A stretch of DNA of 64,000 bases from Nocardia rhamnosiphila NBRC 108938 (GTDB taxonomy: Bacteria > Actinomycetota > Actinomycetes > Mycobacteriales > Mycobacteriaceae), in NCBI RefSeq assembly GCF_000720425.1, contig NZ_JOAJ01000004.1, positions 1 through 64,000 on the forward strand, in the 5' to 3' direction. Positions 7,909 to 16,821 of this stretch are shown piece after piece. The translations under genes and the position numbers were made by a program. How positions within the stretch are numbered: the first letter of the stretch is position 1; every line of letters begins with the position of its first letter. Under the pieces are notes generated by a model that was given only the letters and a program-made list of their open reading frames with translations, did not search any database and was not told where the DNA came from.

Positions 7909-9702
7909 ATGCGCGAGTTCGAAGCCCCGGCTTCCTACACCATCCCCGAGGACGCGAACAATTCGGACAACGTGTTCCGCTACGCGAAAGAATCCCCCGC
8001 CGCGGTGATGTTCAACGTCCCCGACGGCACGGGCGGCTGGCGCGATGTCCGGGCCGCGGAGTTCGCGAAAGCGGTCACCGATGTGGCCAAGGGCCTCATC
8101 GCCTCGGGTGTCGAACTGGGCGACCGGGTCGCCATCATGGCCGCCACCCGCTACGAGTGGACCCTGCTCGATTTCGCCATCTGGGCGGCCGGCGGCTGCA
8201 CCGTGGCGATCTACGACAGCTCCTCGGCCGAACAGGCGCGCTGGATCCTGCAGGATTCGGCCACCGCGCTGCTGGTCGTCGAGAACGACAAGCACCGCGG
8301 CGTCATCGACGAGATCGATCCGGCCGAACTGACCGCGCTGCGGGAAACCCTGCAGATCGACAAGGACGCGATCGACGAACTCGTCCGGCGCGGCGCCGAA
8401 CTCGACGAGCAGGCCGTCCACGACCGGCGCGCCCAGGTGAACGCGGCCTCCCCGGCCACTCTCATCTACACCTCCGGCACCACCGGCCGGCCCAAGGGCG
8501 TCATGCTCAGCCACGCCAATCTCTGGGCCGAATCCCGTGCCGACCGGATCGCGCTGGCGTCGTTCCTGACCCCCGGCAAGAAAACGCTCATGTTCCTGCC
8601 GCTGGCGCACGTCTTCGCCCGCGCGGTGAGCCTGGCCGCCTTCGACGCCAAGGTCACCCTGGCGCATACCTCCGACTGGAGCACGCTGGTCCAGCAGTTC
8701 GCCGAGCACCGGCCCGATTTCGTGCTGTCGGTACCGCGCGTATTCGAGAAGGTGTTCAACGCCGCCAAACAGAAGGCTCACGACGAGGGCAAGGGCAAGA
8801 TCTTCGACGCCGCCGCGGCCACCGCGATCGCCTACAGCGAGGCCCTGGGCGCCGGGAAACCCGGCCTGGTACTGCGGGCCAAGCACGCACTGTTCGACAA
8901 GCTCGTCTACGGCAAACTGCGGGCCGCCCTCGGCGGCAACTGTCAGGCCGCCGTCTCCGGCGGTGGCCCGCTGGGCGCCCGGCTCGGACACTTCTTCCGC
9001 GGTGTCGGCGTCACCATCTTCGAAGGCTACGGCCTCACCGAGACCACCGCCGCCGTCTCGGTCAACACCCCCGAACACATCCGGGTCGGGTCGGTCGGCC
9101 GTCCGCTCGAAGGCCACGCCGCCAAGATCGGGGAGGACGGCGAACTGCTGCTGCGCGGTCCCGTGGTGTTCGCGGGTTATTGGGGCAACGAGCAGGCGAC
9201 CGCCGACGCGTTCGCCGACGGCTGGTTCCGGACCGGCGATCTGGGCGCCATCGACGCCGACGGTTTCATCACCATCACCGGCCGCAAGAAGGAAATCCTG
9301 GTCACCGCGGGCGGTAAGAACGTCTCCCCGGCGCCCATGGAGGACGAGCTGCGGGCGCATCCGCTGATCGGCCAGGTGATGGTGGTCGGGGACGGGAAAC
9401 CGTTCATCGGCGCACTCATCACGCTGGACCCGGAGGCGCTGCCGGGCTGGAAGGAACGCAACGGCATCGCCGTCGAGGTGGAGATCGCCGAACTGGTCGA
9501 GAACCCGGCCCTGGTCGCCGAGGTGGAGGCCGCGGTCGCCGAGACCAACAAGAAGGTTTCCAAGGCCGAGCAGATCAAGAAGATCAATATCCTGACCTCG
9601 GACTGGACCCAGGAAACCGGCGAGCTGACGCCGAAGATGTCGCTCAAGCGGGCGGTCGTCATGAAGCAGTACGCCACCGAGGTGGACAAGATCTACGGCT
9701 GA
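7909..9702 (+). CDS. fadD15: Long-chain fatty-acid-CoA ligase FadD15
   Basis: This is a 597-residue AMP-forming acyl-CoA synthetase that activates long-chain fatty acids with ATP and CoA. The P-loop-like YTSGTTGRPKG is near residue 190. The EGYGLTET motif, the TGDLG hinge region and the C-terminal GRKKEILVTAGGKNV segment are all intact. Overall wording closely matches mycobacterial FadD15. The start at the second of two adjacent ATGs (7909) is chosen because the N terminus MREF fits FadD15 and an AAAGG site lies 6-7 bases upstream; 7906 is the alternative. It follows the monooxygenase cluster in the same direction with a gap of 127 bp and may be transcribed separately. A long palindrome ends it. 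Confidence 0.9.
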   Translation: MREFEAPASYTIPEDANNSDNVFRYAKESPAAVMFNVPDGTGGWRDVRAAEFAKAVTDVAKGLIASGVELGDRVAIMAATRYEWTLLDFAIWAAGGCTVAIYDSSSAEQARWILQDSATALLVVENDKHRGVIDEIDPAELTALRETLQIDKDAIDELVRRGAELDEQAVHDRRAQVNAASPATLIYTSGTTGRPKGVMLSHANLWAESRADRIALASFLTPGKKTLMFLPLAHVFARAVSLAAFDAKVTLAHTSDWSTLVQQFAEHRPDFVLSVPRVFEKVFNAAKQKAHDEGKGKIFDAAAATAIAYSEALGAGKPGLVLRAKHALFDKLVYGKLRAALGGNCQAAVSGGGPLGARLGHFFRGVGVTIFEGYGLTETTAAVSVNTPEHIRVGSVGRPLEGHAAKIGEDGELLLRGPVVFAGYWGNEQATADAFADGWFRTGDLGAIDADGFITITGRKKEILVTAGGKNVSPAPMEDELRAHPLIGQVMVVGDGKPFIGALITLDPEALPGWKERNGIAVEVEIAELVENPALVAEVEAAVAETNKKVSKAEQIKKINILTSDWTQETGELTPKMSLKRAVVMKQYATEVDKIYG

Positions 9703-9712
9703 TCCCCGCAAT

Positions 9713-9752
9713 GCGAACGGCCCGGTGAGCATATGCTCACCGGGCCGTTCGC
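9713..9752. terminator. Bidirectional terminator, 40-bp perfect palindrome
   Basis: Bases 9713-9732 are the exact reverse complement of 9733-9752, giving a 20-bp uninterrupted arm with no spacer. It lies 11 bp after the fadD15 stop and before the 3' end of the convergent exporter gene, so it can terminate both transcripts. Confidence 0.85.
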
Positions 9753-9770
9753 GTTCGGTCCCGCGACGGG

Positions 9771-11255
9771 CTAACCGGTCAGCGAGTCCGCCTTGTCCAG
9801 ATCCAGGGCGCTCCGGTCGGGCGCGTCACCGGCCTGGAAGCGGATGAACAGGACCGAGGCGACCACCCCGACCAGCAGCAGCGCAGCCGGCAGCAGGGTG
9901 GCCTGGCTCAATGCGGTACTGAATGCCTGCTTCACCGGCTCGGGCACCTGACCGGCACCCATCCCTTCCCCGGCGGGGGCGCCGCCCAGTCCCGCCGCGC
10001 TCATCCGCGCGGCGATCAGGGCACTGATCGCCGCGCTACCGAGCACCGACCCGACCTGACGGGTCGTGTTGTAGACGCCCGCGCCCGCGCCGGCCTGCGA
10101 GATCGGCAGATTGTGGGTGGCCGTGGTCGCCAGCGGCGCCCAGATACAGGCGTTCGAGGCGCCCGCCACCGCGCCCGCCACGACCATCCAGGTGATATTC
10201 GCGTGCGGATCCCGCATGACCAGAGCGAACCAGAAGACCGAGAGCGCGAACACCAAGAACCCGACGGTCGGAATGATCCGCGGATGCATCCGGTCGGACA
10301 GCCGGCCCACCACCGGCGCGGCGAACCCGGTGACCACGGCCATCGGCGCCAGCACCAGCGCCGACCGGGTCGGCGACATACCGTGGACGGCCTGCAGATA
10401 GAAGTAGATCGGCACCATCAGCGCGGTGACGGACGCACCCATACTGGCGATGGCCAGATTCGACAGCGAGAAATTGCGGTCCCGGAACAGCGGCAACGGC
10501 AACAGCGGCTCGCCCGAACCGCGGGCCTGGGTGACCACGAAGACGGCCAGCACCACGATCCCGGCCACGATCATCGCCCAGATCTTCGCCGACCAGTCGC
10601 TCGTATTGCCCTCCTGGATACCGAAGACCAGCAGGAACATGCCCACCGCGCTCAGCACCACGCCGACCAGGTCGAACTTGTGCTCATGCGTCGGCAGCGC
10701 CGGCACCAGCCAGACGGCGAGCGCGAAGGCCACCACCCCGACCGGCACGTTGACGATGAAGATCCATTCCCAGCCGAGACCGTCGACCAGCACCCCACCC
10801 AGGATCGGGCCCACCAGCGTCGCCAGCCCGGCGACCGCGCCCCACATACCCATGGCGGCGCCCCGCCGGTCCGGTGGGAAGGTCCGGGTGATCACCGCCA
10901 TCGTCTGCGGGGTCATCAATGCCGCGCCCAGGCCCTGCACGGCCCGCGCGGCGATCAGGGTCTCGATATCACCGGCCAGCCCGCACGCCAGCGAGGACAG
11001 CGTGAATACCGCGAGCCCGAACAGGTAGATGTTCTTGGGCCCGAACCGGTCGCCCAGCCGCCCGGTGATCAACAGCGGCACGGCGTAGGTGAGCAGATAG
11101 GCGCTCGTCACCCAGATGACCTGCGCGATATCGGCGTGCAGATCGGCCATGATCGCCGGATTCGCGACAGCCACGATGGTGACATCGAGCAGGATCATGA
11201 AGAATCCGACGACCAGCGCACCTAATGCGAGCCACGGATTGCGTTGAGTGGGCAT
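9771..11255 (-). CDS. MFS drug exporter, 14-helix EmrB/QacA (DHA2) family
   Basis: This is a 494-residue proton-coupled exporter in the inner membrane. The early segment FFMILLDVTIVAVANPAI is the DHA2 helix-1 signature. GRLGDRFGPKNIYLFG is the loop 2-3 motif, and the helix-5 antiporter motif is seen as GPILGGVLVDGLGWEWIF. Length and helix count fit the 14-helix group that exports lipophilic drugs and dyes, but sometimes lipids. It converges on fadD15 across a shared terminator. No regulator gene adjoins it. Confidence 0.88.
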   Translation of the reverse strand: MPTQRNPWLALGALVVGFFMILLDVTIVAVANPAIMADLHADIAQVIWVTSAYLLTYAVPLLITGRLGDRFGPKNIYLFGLAVFTLSSLACGLAGDIETLIAARAVQGLGAALMTPQTMAVITRTFPPDRRGAAMGMWGAVAGLATLVGPILGGVLVDGLGWEWIFIVNVPVGVVAFALAVWLVPALPTHEHKFDLVGVVLSAVGMFLLVFGIQEGNTSDWSAKIWAMIVAGIVVLAVFVVTQARGSGEPLLPLPLFRDRNFSLSNLAIASMGASVTALMVPIYFYLQAVHGMSPTRSALVLAPMAVVTGFAAPVVGRLSDRMHPRIIPTVGFLVFALSVFWFALVMRDPHANITWMVVAGAVAGASNACIWAPLATTATHNLPISQAGAGAGVYNTTRQVGSVLGSAAISALIAARMSAAGLGGAPAGEGMGAGQVPEPVKQAFSTALSQATLLPAALLLVGVVASVLFIRFQAGDAPDRSALDLDKADSLTG

Positions 11256-11466
11256 AGCTTCCGTTCCTGTCGAGCGGCGCCCGATGCGCCGTTTCGTGGA
11301 TCTGTCGCGATGCGCCGCACGGGCGCACCACCTGGGACTACCGGCCCACCGTACGGACGGGGCACGACAGCCGCGGCCTGCTCATGCCGTGGTCACTCCG
11401 AACTCCAGGTACGACGCCGGGCGCCGCGCCAACATTCCGGGCATATCGGACCGATCCTAGTCCTGC

Positions 11467-12357
11467 TCAGAGACCGTGCGCGTCCAGCCAGGTGCGGGCC
11501 AGTTCCCCCGGGTCCGCGGACTCGTCCCGCACCCGCAGCACCAGGGCCGCGAGCTCATCGGTGGTGAGTTCACCGGCCACGTAATTCAACTTCTCCAGCT
11601 GCCGATCGTCCAACGCCCCCTTGCGCACCAGCGCGAGCGGGTTCTCCGGTCTGATCGCGTCCGCCGGGTCGGCGAGCACCTTCAGCCCCTCGGTACCGCC
11701 CGGCAGGAATTCGGCCGGACCGGCCAGCACCGCGGCCTGGACCCGGCCCTCCAGCAACGCACGCCGCAGTTCCTCGGGCTCGGGAAATACCTCGGTCGAG
11801 GCGAATGCGCAGTCCGTGATCTTCCCGGCGACCTCCGGTAGCTCGAACAATCCCGGAACCGCGGCGACACCGGCGACCATCGATGGACACTGCCCACCCA
11901 GCTGCTCCACCGAATCGATCCCACGCTGCTCGGCGACGGCGGTGGTGACCAGCACCCGCGGTTCGAAATCCGCGCCGTCGGCCACATCGGAGGTGATCGT
12001 GCCCTGCGGCAACGACCCGTTCAGTTCCTCCGTGACCTTCTCGGTGGTGGTCGCCTCGGCCCCGGTATTCAACTCCGCCAGCAGAGCGCCGTTGTGGTCA
12101 CCGGCCACCGCCACGGTCCCCGCGTCCAACGCCGCGAACACCTCCGCGCGATCATCCAACCCCGGCTCCACCCGCACCGCGGCCCCGGTCCGCGCCAGCG
12201 CCTGCGCGTAGATCTCCGCCAGCACCCGTGACTCGGCTGCCCCCTGCGCCCCCACCACCAGCGGCTCGGTCTCTTTCCCACCACATGAGACGGTCAGCAC
12301 GGCGAGAACAGGCACCAGCACCCGAGCAACGACACGCGTCGACGCGGCCAGCAGCAT
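11467..12357 (-). CDS. Glycine-betaine/osmolyte-type ABC substrate-binding lipoprotein
   Basis: This is a 296-residue exported binding protein. The start at 12357 is chosen because GAGGTG lies 10 bases upstream and a signal peptide begins there. The signal ends in a lipobox (LTVSC, Cys near residue 25), so the protein is anchored to the outer face of the membrane. The mature part begins LVVGAQGAAESRVLAEIYAQAL, which fits the OpuAC/ProX fold for quaternary amines. No permease or ATPase gene adjoins, so its transporter partners must be encoded elsewhere, or it acts alone. The ligand is uncertain. Confidence 0.72.
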   Translation of the reverse strand: MLLAASTRVVARVLVPVLAVLTVSCGGKETEPLVVGAQGAAESRVLAEIYAQALARTGAAVRVEPGLDDRAEVFAALDAGTVAVAGDHNGALLAELNTGAEATTTEKVTEELNGSLPQGTITSDVADGADFEPRVLVTTAVAEQRGIDSVEQLGGQCPSMVAGVAAVPGLFELPEVAGKITDCAFASTEVFPEPEELRRALLEGRVQAAVLAGPAEFLPGGTEGLKVLADPADAIRPENPLALVRKGALDDRQLEKLNYVAGELTTDELAALVLRVRDESADPGELARTWLDAHGL

Positions 12358-12583
12358 TGCGCGAGACACCTCTTCCGTAACCAGCCCGCCGCACCCGAAC
12401 CGGGCACCCGACAACTCTCAGAAATCTACAGGGTCCCCGCTGGCGGATGACCGGGGCGCAGCGGAAGCGCCTGGGGCTTCAGGGGATGGGCACGAACCGG
12501 ACCCGGACACGACTACACGCTCACGGGTTCGAACGTGACCGGGCCGCAGAGGTGGGAGATGCGCGCCCGCTCGCGAAGGTCCT

Positions 12584-12642
12584 GTGTTTATTGGCGCGCC
12601 TTCGGCGCGCGGGGTCGACGCCGAAGGCGGCGCCAAAGAACA
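12584..12642. repeat. Short form of the intergenic structured repeat (ends only)
   Basis: The sequence begins TGTTTATTGGCGCGCC and ends GGCGCCAAAGAACA, an imperfect inverted repeat. The left end matches the left ends of the full copies at 17911 and 42184 (TTTAT-GGCGC... CGGGGT-GA). The right end matches the right end of the 42-kb copy (CGAAGGCG...AACAC). The roughly 240 bases between these ends in the full copies are absent. Confidence 0.6.
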
Positions 12643-12649
12643 CCGCAAA

Positions 12650-12692
12650 AACTACAGCACCCGGCCCAGGGTGGCGGCCGAGTGCTGTAGTT
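12650..12692 (-). terminator. Intrinsic terminator of the malic enzyme gene
   Basis: On the minus strand an 11-bp stem (AACTACAGCAC with its complement) is extended by a GC-rich CCGGCC/GGCC step and followed by a run of T. It starts 34 bases after the malic enzyme stop, a standard rho-independent terminator. Confidence 0.8.
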
Positions 12693-12725
12693 GCGGTTAC
12701 CGCCCGGGTAAGGCGGAACGATCTA

Positions 12726-13940
12726 TCAGGCGACGCCCTCCGCGCGGGCGGCGGCGGCGACCGCGTCGGCCACCGCGGGGGCGACGCGCGGGTCGAGCGG
12801 GCTGGGCACGATCTTGTCGACGGCGAGTTCGTCGGCGACGACGCCGAGGATGGCGTTGGCGGCCGCGATCTTCATACCTTCGGTGATGCGCCGGGCGCCC
12901 GCGTCGAGCGCGCCCTTGAACACGCCGGGGAAGGCGAGCACATTGTTGATCTGGTTCGGGAAGTCGCTGCGGCCGGTGGCGACGATGGCGGCGTATTTGC
13001 TGGCCACATCGGGGTGGATTTCCGGGTCCGGGTTGGACATGGCGAACACGATCGACTCCGGGGCCATCGAGGCGATGAGCTCTTCGGCGATGGTGCCCGC
13101 GGACAGGCCGAGGAACACGTCGGCGCCGGCGAGGGCGTCGGCGGCGGTGCCGGTGAGGCCGCGCGGGTTGGTGCGCTGGGCCAGGTCGGCCTTGACCGCG
13201 TTGAGGTCACCGCGGTCGCGGCTGACGATGCCCTTGGAGTCGAGCACGGTCACATCGGCGACACCCGCGGCGAGCAGGATGTTGGTGCAGGCGACCCCGG
13301 CGGCACCGGCGCCCGACACGACCACTTTGAGGCCGGAGGTGGCACGGCCCTGCACGGCGGCGGCCCCGTTGAGGGCGGCCAGCACCACGATGGCGGTGCC
13401 GTGCTGGTCGTCGTGCATGACGGGGCAGTCGAGGGCTTCCACGACCCGCTTCTCGATTTCGAAGCAGCGGGGGGCGGAGATGTCCTCCAGGTTCACGGCG
13501 CCGAAGCTGGGGCGCAGGCGGATCAGGGTTTCGACGATCTCGTCGACGTCCTTGGTGTCCAGCACGATCGGGATGGAGTCGAGTCCGGCGAACTTCTTGA
13601 ACAGCGCCGACTTGCCCTCCATGACCGGGAGGGAGGCGCGCGGGCCGATATCGCCGAGGCCCAGCACCGCCGACCCGTCGCTGACCACGACCACCAGGCG
13701 GTCGGTCCAGGTGTAGCGCTTCGCCAGGCTCTCGTCCTCGGCGATGGCGCGGCTCACCTGTGCCACCCCGGGGGTGTAGGCGATCGATAGGTCGCGCTGG
13801 GTGGCCAGCGGCGAGCTGAGCTCGACCGAGAGCTTGCCGCCGAGGTGACCCGCGAAGATCTCCTCGTGAGTGATCGCCGAGAGATCTTGGACCTCTTCTT
13901 TGCTGGCGGTGGCGTTCGGTGCGTCAGTCACAGAGGACAC
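12726..13940 (-). CDS. NAD(P)-dependent malic enzyme
   Basis: This is a 404-residue short-form malic enzyme that converts malate to pyruvate and CO2 with reduction of NAD(P). The N-terminal catalytic domain shows YTPGVA, the metal-binding region NLEDISAPRCFEIE and the HDDQHGTA signature. The nucleotide-binding domain begins VVVSGAGAAG. The start is GTG at 13940, with AGGAGT 7 bases upstream. It is monocistronic with its own terminator. Length is typical of the bacterial short form and there is no phosphotransacetylase domain. Cofactor preference cannot be decided by eye. Confidence 0.9.
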   Translation of the reverse strand: MSSVTDAPNATASKEEVQDLSAITHEEIFAGHLGGKLSVELSSPLATQRDLSIAYTPGVAQVSRAIAEDESLAKRYTWTDRLVVVVSDGSAVLGLGDIGPRASLPVMEGKSALFKKFAGLDSIPIVLDTKDVDEIVETLIRLRPSFGAVNLEDISAPRCFEIEKRVVEALDCPVMHDDQHGTAIVVLAALNGAAAVQGRATSGLKVVVSGAGAAGVACTNILLAAGVADVTVLDSKGIVSRDRGDLNAVKADLAQRTNPRGLTGTAADALAGADVFLGLSAGTIAEELIASMAPESIVFAMSNPDPEIHPDVASKYAAIVATGRSDFPNQINNVLAFPGVFKGALDAGARRITEGMKIAAANAILGVVADELAVDKIVPSPLDPRVAPAVADAVAAAARAEGVA

Positions 13941-14455
13941 GATTTCACTCCTGCTGGTTGCGGTCGTAACCGGTGGACGGTTACCGCCGGGTATTTGGTG
14001 TTATCTGCGTCATATCGTTCATCGGCGGCGCGACCAGGATGTTTCCTGGCGCAACCGGTACCCGGAGGACCCGGGAGCCCGGACACGGGGCAATAGATGA
14101 TGGCGCTGATTTCGGGCAGCTACTGTCCGGGTGGATTTCGGACGGGTTGGTCCGAATGAACTCGACCGGTGCCCGTTTCCCGTCGCGACGGTGCGTCGCG
14201 GAGCGGCGGGCGCCTGATATCCCCGACCCGGCGGTGGCAACGATCGGGAATCCGCAACATTCTGCCAGGTCCCGGATCGTTCGCCAAACCGGGCCCGGCG
14301 GATTGCGCGTTTCGGACACCACGGGGCCAGCGTAGGCCGCGAGCATTACCTTCCCGTGAGCGGAAACTCGCGAACGGCGCCGCGGTCCGGTGAGACACCT
14401 CAAAGGTTCCGGGAAGCCGGGTGAACCCGGCGACCGGAACGTACTGCGCCGCCGG
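13941..14455. other. Gene-free stretch upstream of malic enzyme
   Basis: Overlapping Arg/Pro-rich frames occur on both strands, none with a family motif, ribosome-binding site or plausible composition. It must hold the promoter of the malic enzyme gene. I see no repeat or clear terminator in it. Confidence 0.45.
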
Positions 14456-14722
14456 TCAGCCCCACCACTGGGTCCACAGCAGAATCGCGCCGGAACCCAG
14501 CACCACCACCGCCGCGCCGAGGCTCGCCGCGCCCCGCACCCGATCCGAATACACCTGTGCCACAACGGCTATCACGGCAACAGCGATATGCCAGGCCACC
14601 GATTCGGCGCCGGGCCCGGGAAATCCACGGCGCTCGCCCATGATCTCCGCCCCGACGACGACCAGTGCCAGCAGCACCAGCCCGGCCGCCGCCACACCGC
14701 TGATGCCGCGCACTACTCTCAT
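14456..14722 (-). CDS. Small membrane protein, three predicted helices
   Basis: This is an 88-residue protein of unknown function. Three hydrophobic segments are visible: GVAAAGLVLLALVVVGAEIM near residue 9, WHIAVAVIAVVAQVY near residue 43, and AASLGAAVVVLGSGAILLW near the end. Its ATG overlaps the stop of the upstream PHP gene (ATGA at 14719-14722), so the pair is translationally coupled. The longer upstream frame is Arg-rich shadow sequence and was not used. Confidence 0.6.
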   Translation of the reverse strand: MRVVRGISGVAAAGLVLLALVVVGAEIMGERRGFPGPGAESVAWHIAVAVIAVVAQVYSDRVRGAASLGAAVVVLGSGAILLWTQWWG

Positions 14723-15573
14723 GCGGCCAGTACCGGTACGCCGGTGGCCCGGCCGGCCAGTTTCTCGAACTGCGCCGGGTCGGTGGTGCATTCGCCCAGG
14801 CCGATGGTCTTGTTGGCGCCGTGGTAGTCCGAGGAGCCGGTCGCCAGCAGTCCGCATTCACCGGCCAGTTCCCGCAGTACCGCCCGGTCCCGGGGGCTGT
14901 GGTCGGGATGATCGACCTCCAGGCCGCCCAGTCCGTGCGGCGCCAGGTCGCGCACCTCCTGCAGGTCCAGCAGCCGGCCCCGGCTGCGGGCCCGCCCGTG
15001 GGCCAGCACGCTCACGCCCCCGGCGCCGGCGATCATCGCCACCGCCCGGCGCAGCGGGGTATCGGCCTTCTCCACGTAATAGGGGCCGTCCGAGGCGAGC
15101 AGATCGGCGAAGGCGGCATTCACCGAGGGCACCACACCCGCTTCGACGAGGGCGCGGGCCAGGTGGGGGCGGCCCGCGGCGGGGCCGGCGGCGGCCAGCA
15201 CCGCGTCCGGGTCGATCGGAAGCCCGTCGGCGGCCATCTGTTCGGCCATGGCGCGTAGTCGCTCGACCCGTTCGGCACGCAGCCGTTCCCGTTCGGTCGC
15301 GAAACCGCTGTCGGCGGGGTCGAACAGGTAGGCCAGCAGATGCACCGACACGGGGTAGCCGTCGACACCGCGGCCCACGCACGACATCTCCATGCCCCGG
15401 ATCAAGGTCAGCCCGGCCGGGCGGGCGGCCTCGGCCTCGGCCCAGCCCGCAGTGGTGTCGTGATCGGTGATCGCGACGACGTCCAGCCCGGCATCGGCCG
15501 CTTTGCGCACCAGTTCGGCCGGGCTGTCGGTGCCGTCGGAGGCGGTGGAGTGGGTATGCAGATCGATGCGCAC
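14719..15573 (-). CDS. PHP-domain metal-dependent phosphoesterase
   Basis: This is a 284-residue member of the PHP superfamily, probably a phosphatase or 3',5'-nucleotide phosphatase acting in the cytoplasm. Metal-binding motifs are in order: DLHTHSTASDG at the very N terminus, ITDHDT near residue 44, a central histidine (VLAHGRARS), and GSSDYHG near the C terminus. The GTG at 15573 places IDLHTH directly after the start, as in the family. The longer frame upstream is Arg/Pro-rich and unlikely to be translated. It overlaps the following small membrane protein by 4 bp. Confidence 0.85.
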   Translation of the reverse strand: MRIDLHTHSTASDGTDSPAELVRKAADAGLDVVAITDHDTTAGWAEAEAARPAGLTLIRGMEMSCVGRGVDGYPVSVHLLAYLFDPADSGFATERERLRAERVERLRAMAEQMAADGLPIDPDAVLAAAGPAAGRPHLARALVEAGVVPSVNAAFADLLASDGPYYVEKADTPLRRAVAMIAGAGGVSVLAHGRARSRGRLLDLQEVRDLAPHGLGGLEVDHPDHSPRDRAVLRELAGECGLLATGSSDYHGANKTIGLGECTTDPAQFEKLAGRATGVPVLAA

Positions 15574-15700
15574 CCGTCCAGTCTTCCAGTGCTCGTCCGG
15601 GGCGCTGCCGGTGCGGGGCGGCAAGCGCGGGCGTGGCGGCGTTTCCGGGACGCGGTGACCGGAGCTTTCCGTGGAGGTCCCGGCTGTGGTTGCCGCGACG

Positions 15701-15706
15701 TAGCAT
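15701..15706 (+). promoter_or_regulatory. -10 element of corA, leaderless start
   Basis: TAGCAT lies exactly at -12 to -7 relative to the GTG at 15713. There is no ribosome-binding site between them, which predicts that transcription starts on the first base of the start codon. Confidence 0.6.
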
Positions 15707-15712
15707 CGACGC

Positions 15713-16786
15713 GTGCCTTCGATTCCGCTGCCGTTCCATGGTCCGGGGCGGACGCGGCGTTCCACCGCGGTACCGCATATCCGAGTACCCACCGCGCGTG
15801 CGGTCGTCGACTGCGCGGTCTATGTGGACGGCAGCCGGCTCCCGGGCCGCTACACCCACGAGAAGGCGCTCGCCGCCGCCCGGGAACGCGGCGGTTTCGT
15901 CTGGCTGGGTCTGCACGACCCCGACGCCGAGCAGATGGGCGAGGTGGCCGAGACCTTCGGATTGCACGCCCTCGCCGTCGAGGATGCGGTCCAGGCCCAT
16001 CAGCGGCCGAAACTGGAGCGTTACGACGACACCCTCGTGATGGTCATGCGCACCGTCGCCTACCGGGAACACGAACTGCACACGGTCAGCGAGATCGTCG
16101 AAACGGGCGAACTGCTGATCTTCACCGCACCCGATTTCGTCATCGCCGTCCGGCACGGCGAACATTCGCCGCTCGCGACCGTGCGCCGGGACCTGGAAGC
16201 CGACCCCGCCCGATTGCGATTGGGCACCGGCTCGGTGCTGCACGCCATCGCCGACCATGTGGTCGACTCCTATATAGACGTCGTGCAGGCGGTGGAATTC
16301 GATATCGACGCGATGGAAGAAGAGGTGTTCACCCCGCGCACCAGGATCACCGTAGAGGCGATCTACCAGCTCAAACGCGAAGTGGTGGAACTACGGCGCG
16401 CGGTCAATCCGCTGGCGCTGCCGCTACAACTGCTGGTGCACAAGGAGGAGCTGCCGATCGACCCGGAGATCCGGCGCTATCTGCGCGATGTCGCCGACCA
16501 CCACACCGGCGTCGCCGAACGCATCACCGATTTCGACGATTCGCTCAGCGCTCTCATCAGCGCCGCGCTGACCAAGATCACCGTCCAGCAGAACACCGAT
16601 ATGCGCAAGATCTCGGCGTGGGTCGCCATCGCCGCGGTGCCGACAATGATCGCCGGTATCTACGGAATGAACTTCGAGCACATGCCGGAACTGCGGATCA
16701 GCTGGGGTTATCCGGTGGTGCTGGTGGTCATCCTCGGCATCTGCCTGACGCTGCTCGCGCTCTTCCACCGCAACGACTGGCTCTGA
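15713..16786 (+). CDS. corA: CorA-type magnesium/cobalt channel
   Basis: This is a 357-residue divalent cation channel subunit. A large cytoplasmic alpha/beta domain with a long helical stalk fills residues 1-290. Two transmembrane helices lie at the C terminus, with the selectivity motif GMN in IYGMNFEHMPEL between them. The protein ends in a short basic tail (HRNDWL), as usual. The GTG start at 15713 is supported by a TAGCAT element at the leaderless distance. The order matches M. tuberculosis, where corA (Rv1239c) is near the MgtE-N/CBS protein found here at 19452. Confidence 0.93.
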   Translation: MPSIPLPFHGPGRTRRSTAVPHIRVPTARAVVDCAVYVDGSRLPGRYTHEKALAAARERGGFVWLGLHDPDAEQMGEVAETFGLHALAVEDAVQAHQRPKLERYDDTLVMVMRTVAYREHELHTVSEIVETGELLIFTAPDFVIAVRHGEHSPLATVRRDLEADPARLRLGTGSVLHAIADHVVDSYIDVVQAVEFDIDAMEEEVFTPRTRITVEAIYQLKREVVELRRAVNPLALPLQLLVHKEELPIDPEIRRYLRDVADHHTGVAERITDFDDSLSALISAALTKITVQQNTDMRKISAWVAIAAVPTMIAGIYGMNFEHMPELRISWGYPVVLVVILGICLTLLALFHRNDWL

Positions 16787-16821
16787 CCGGGCCCGGCCAC
16801 CGCCGGACCCCGCACCGGACG

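Noticed and set aside
12515..12550. GGTTCGAAC, which resembles a tRNA T loop
   Set aside because: Neither strand gives a 5-bp T stem around the loop, and no acceptor, D or anticodon stem can be formed nearby.
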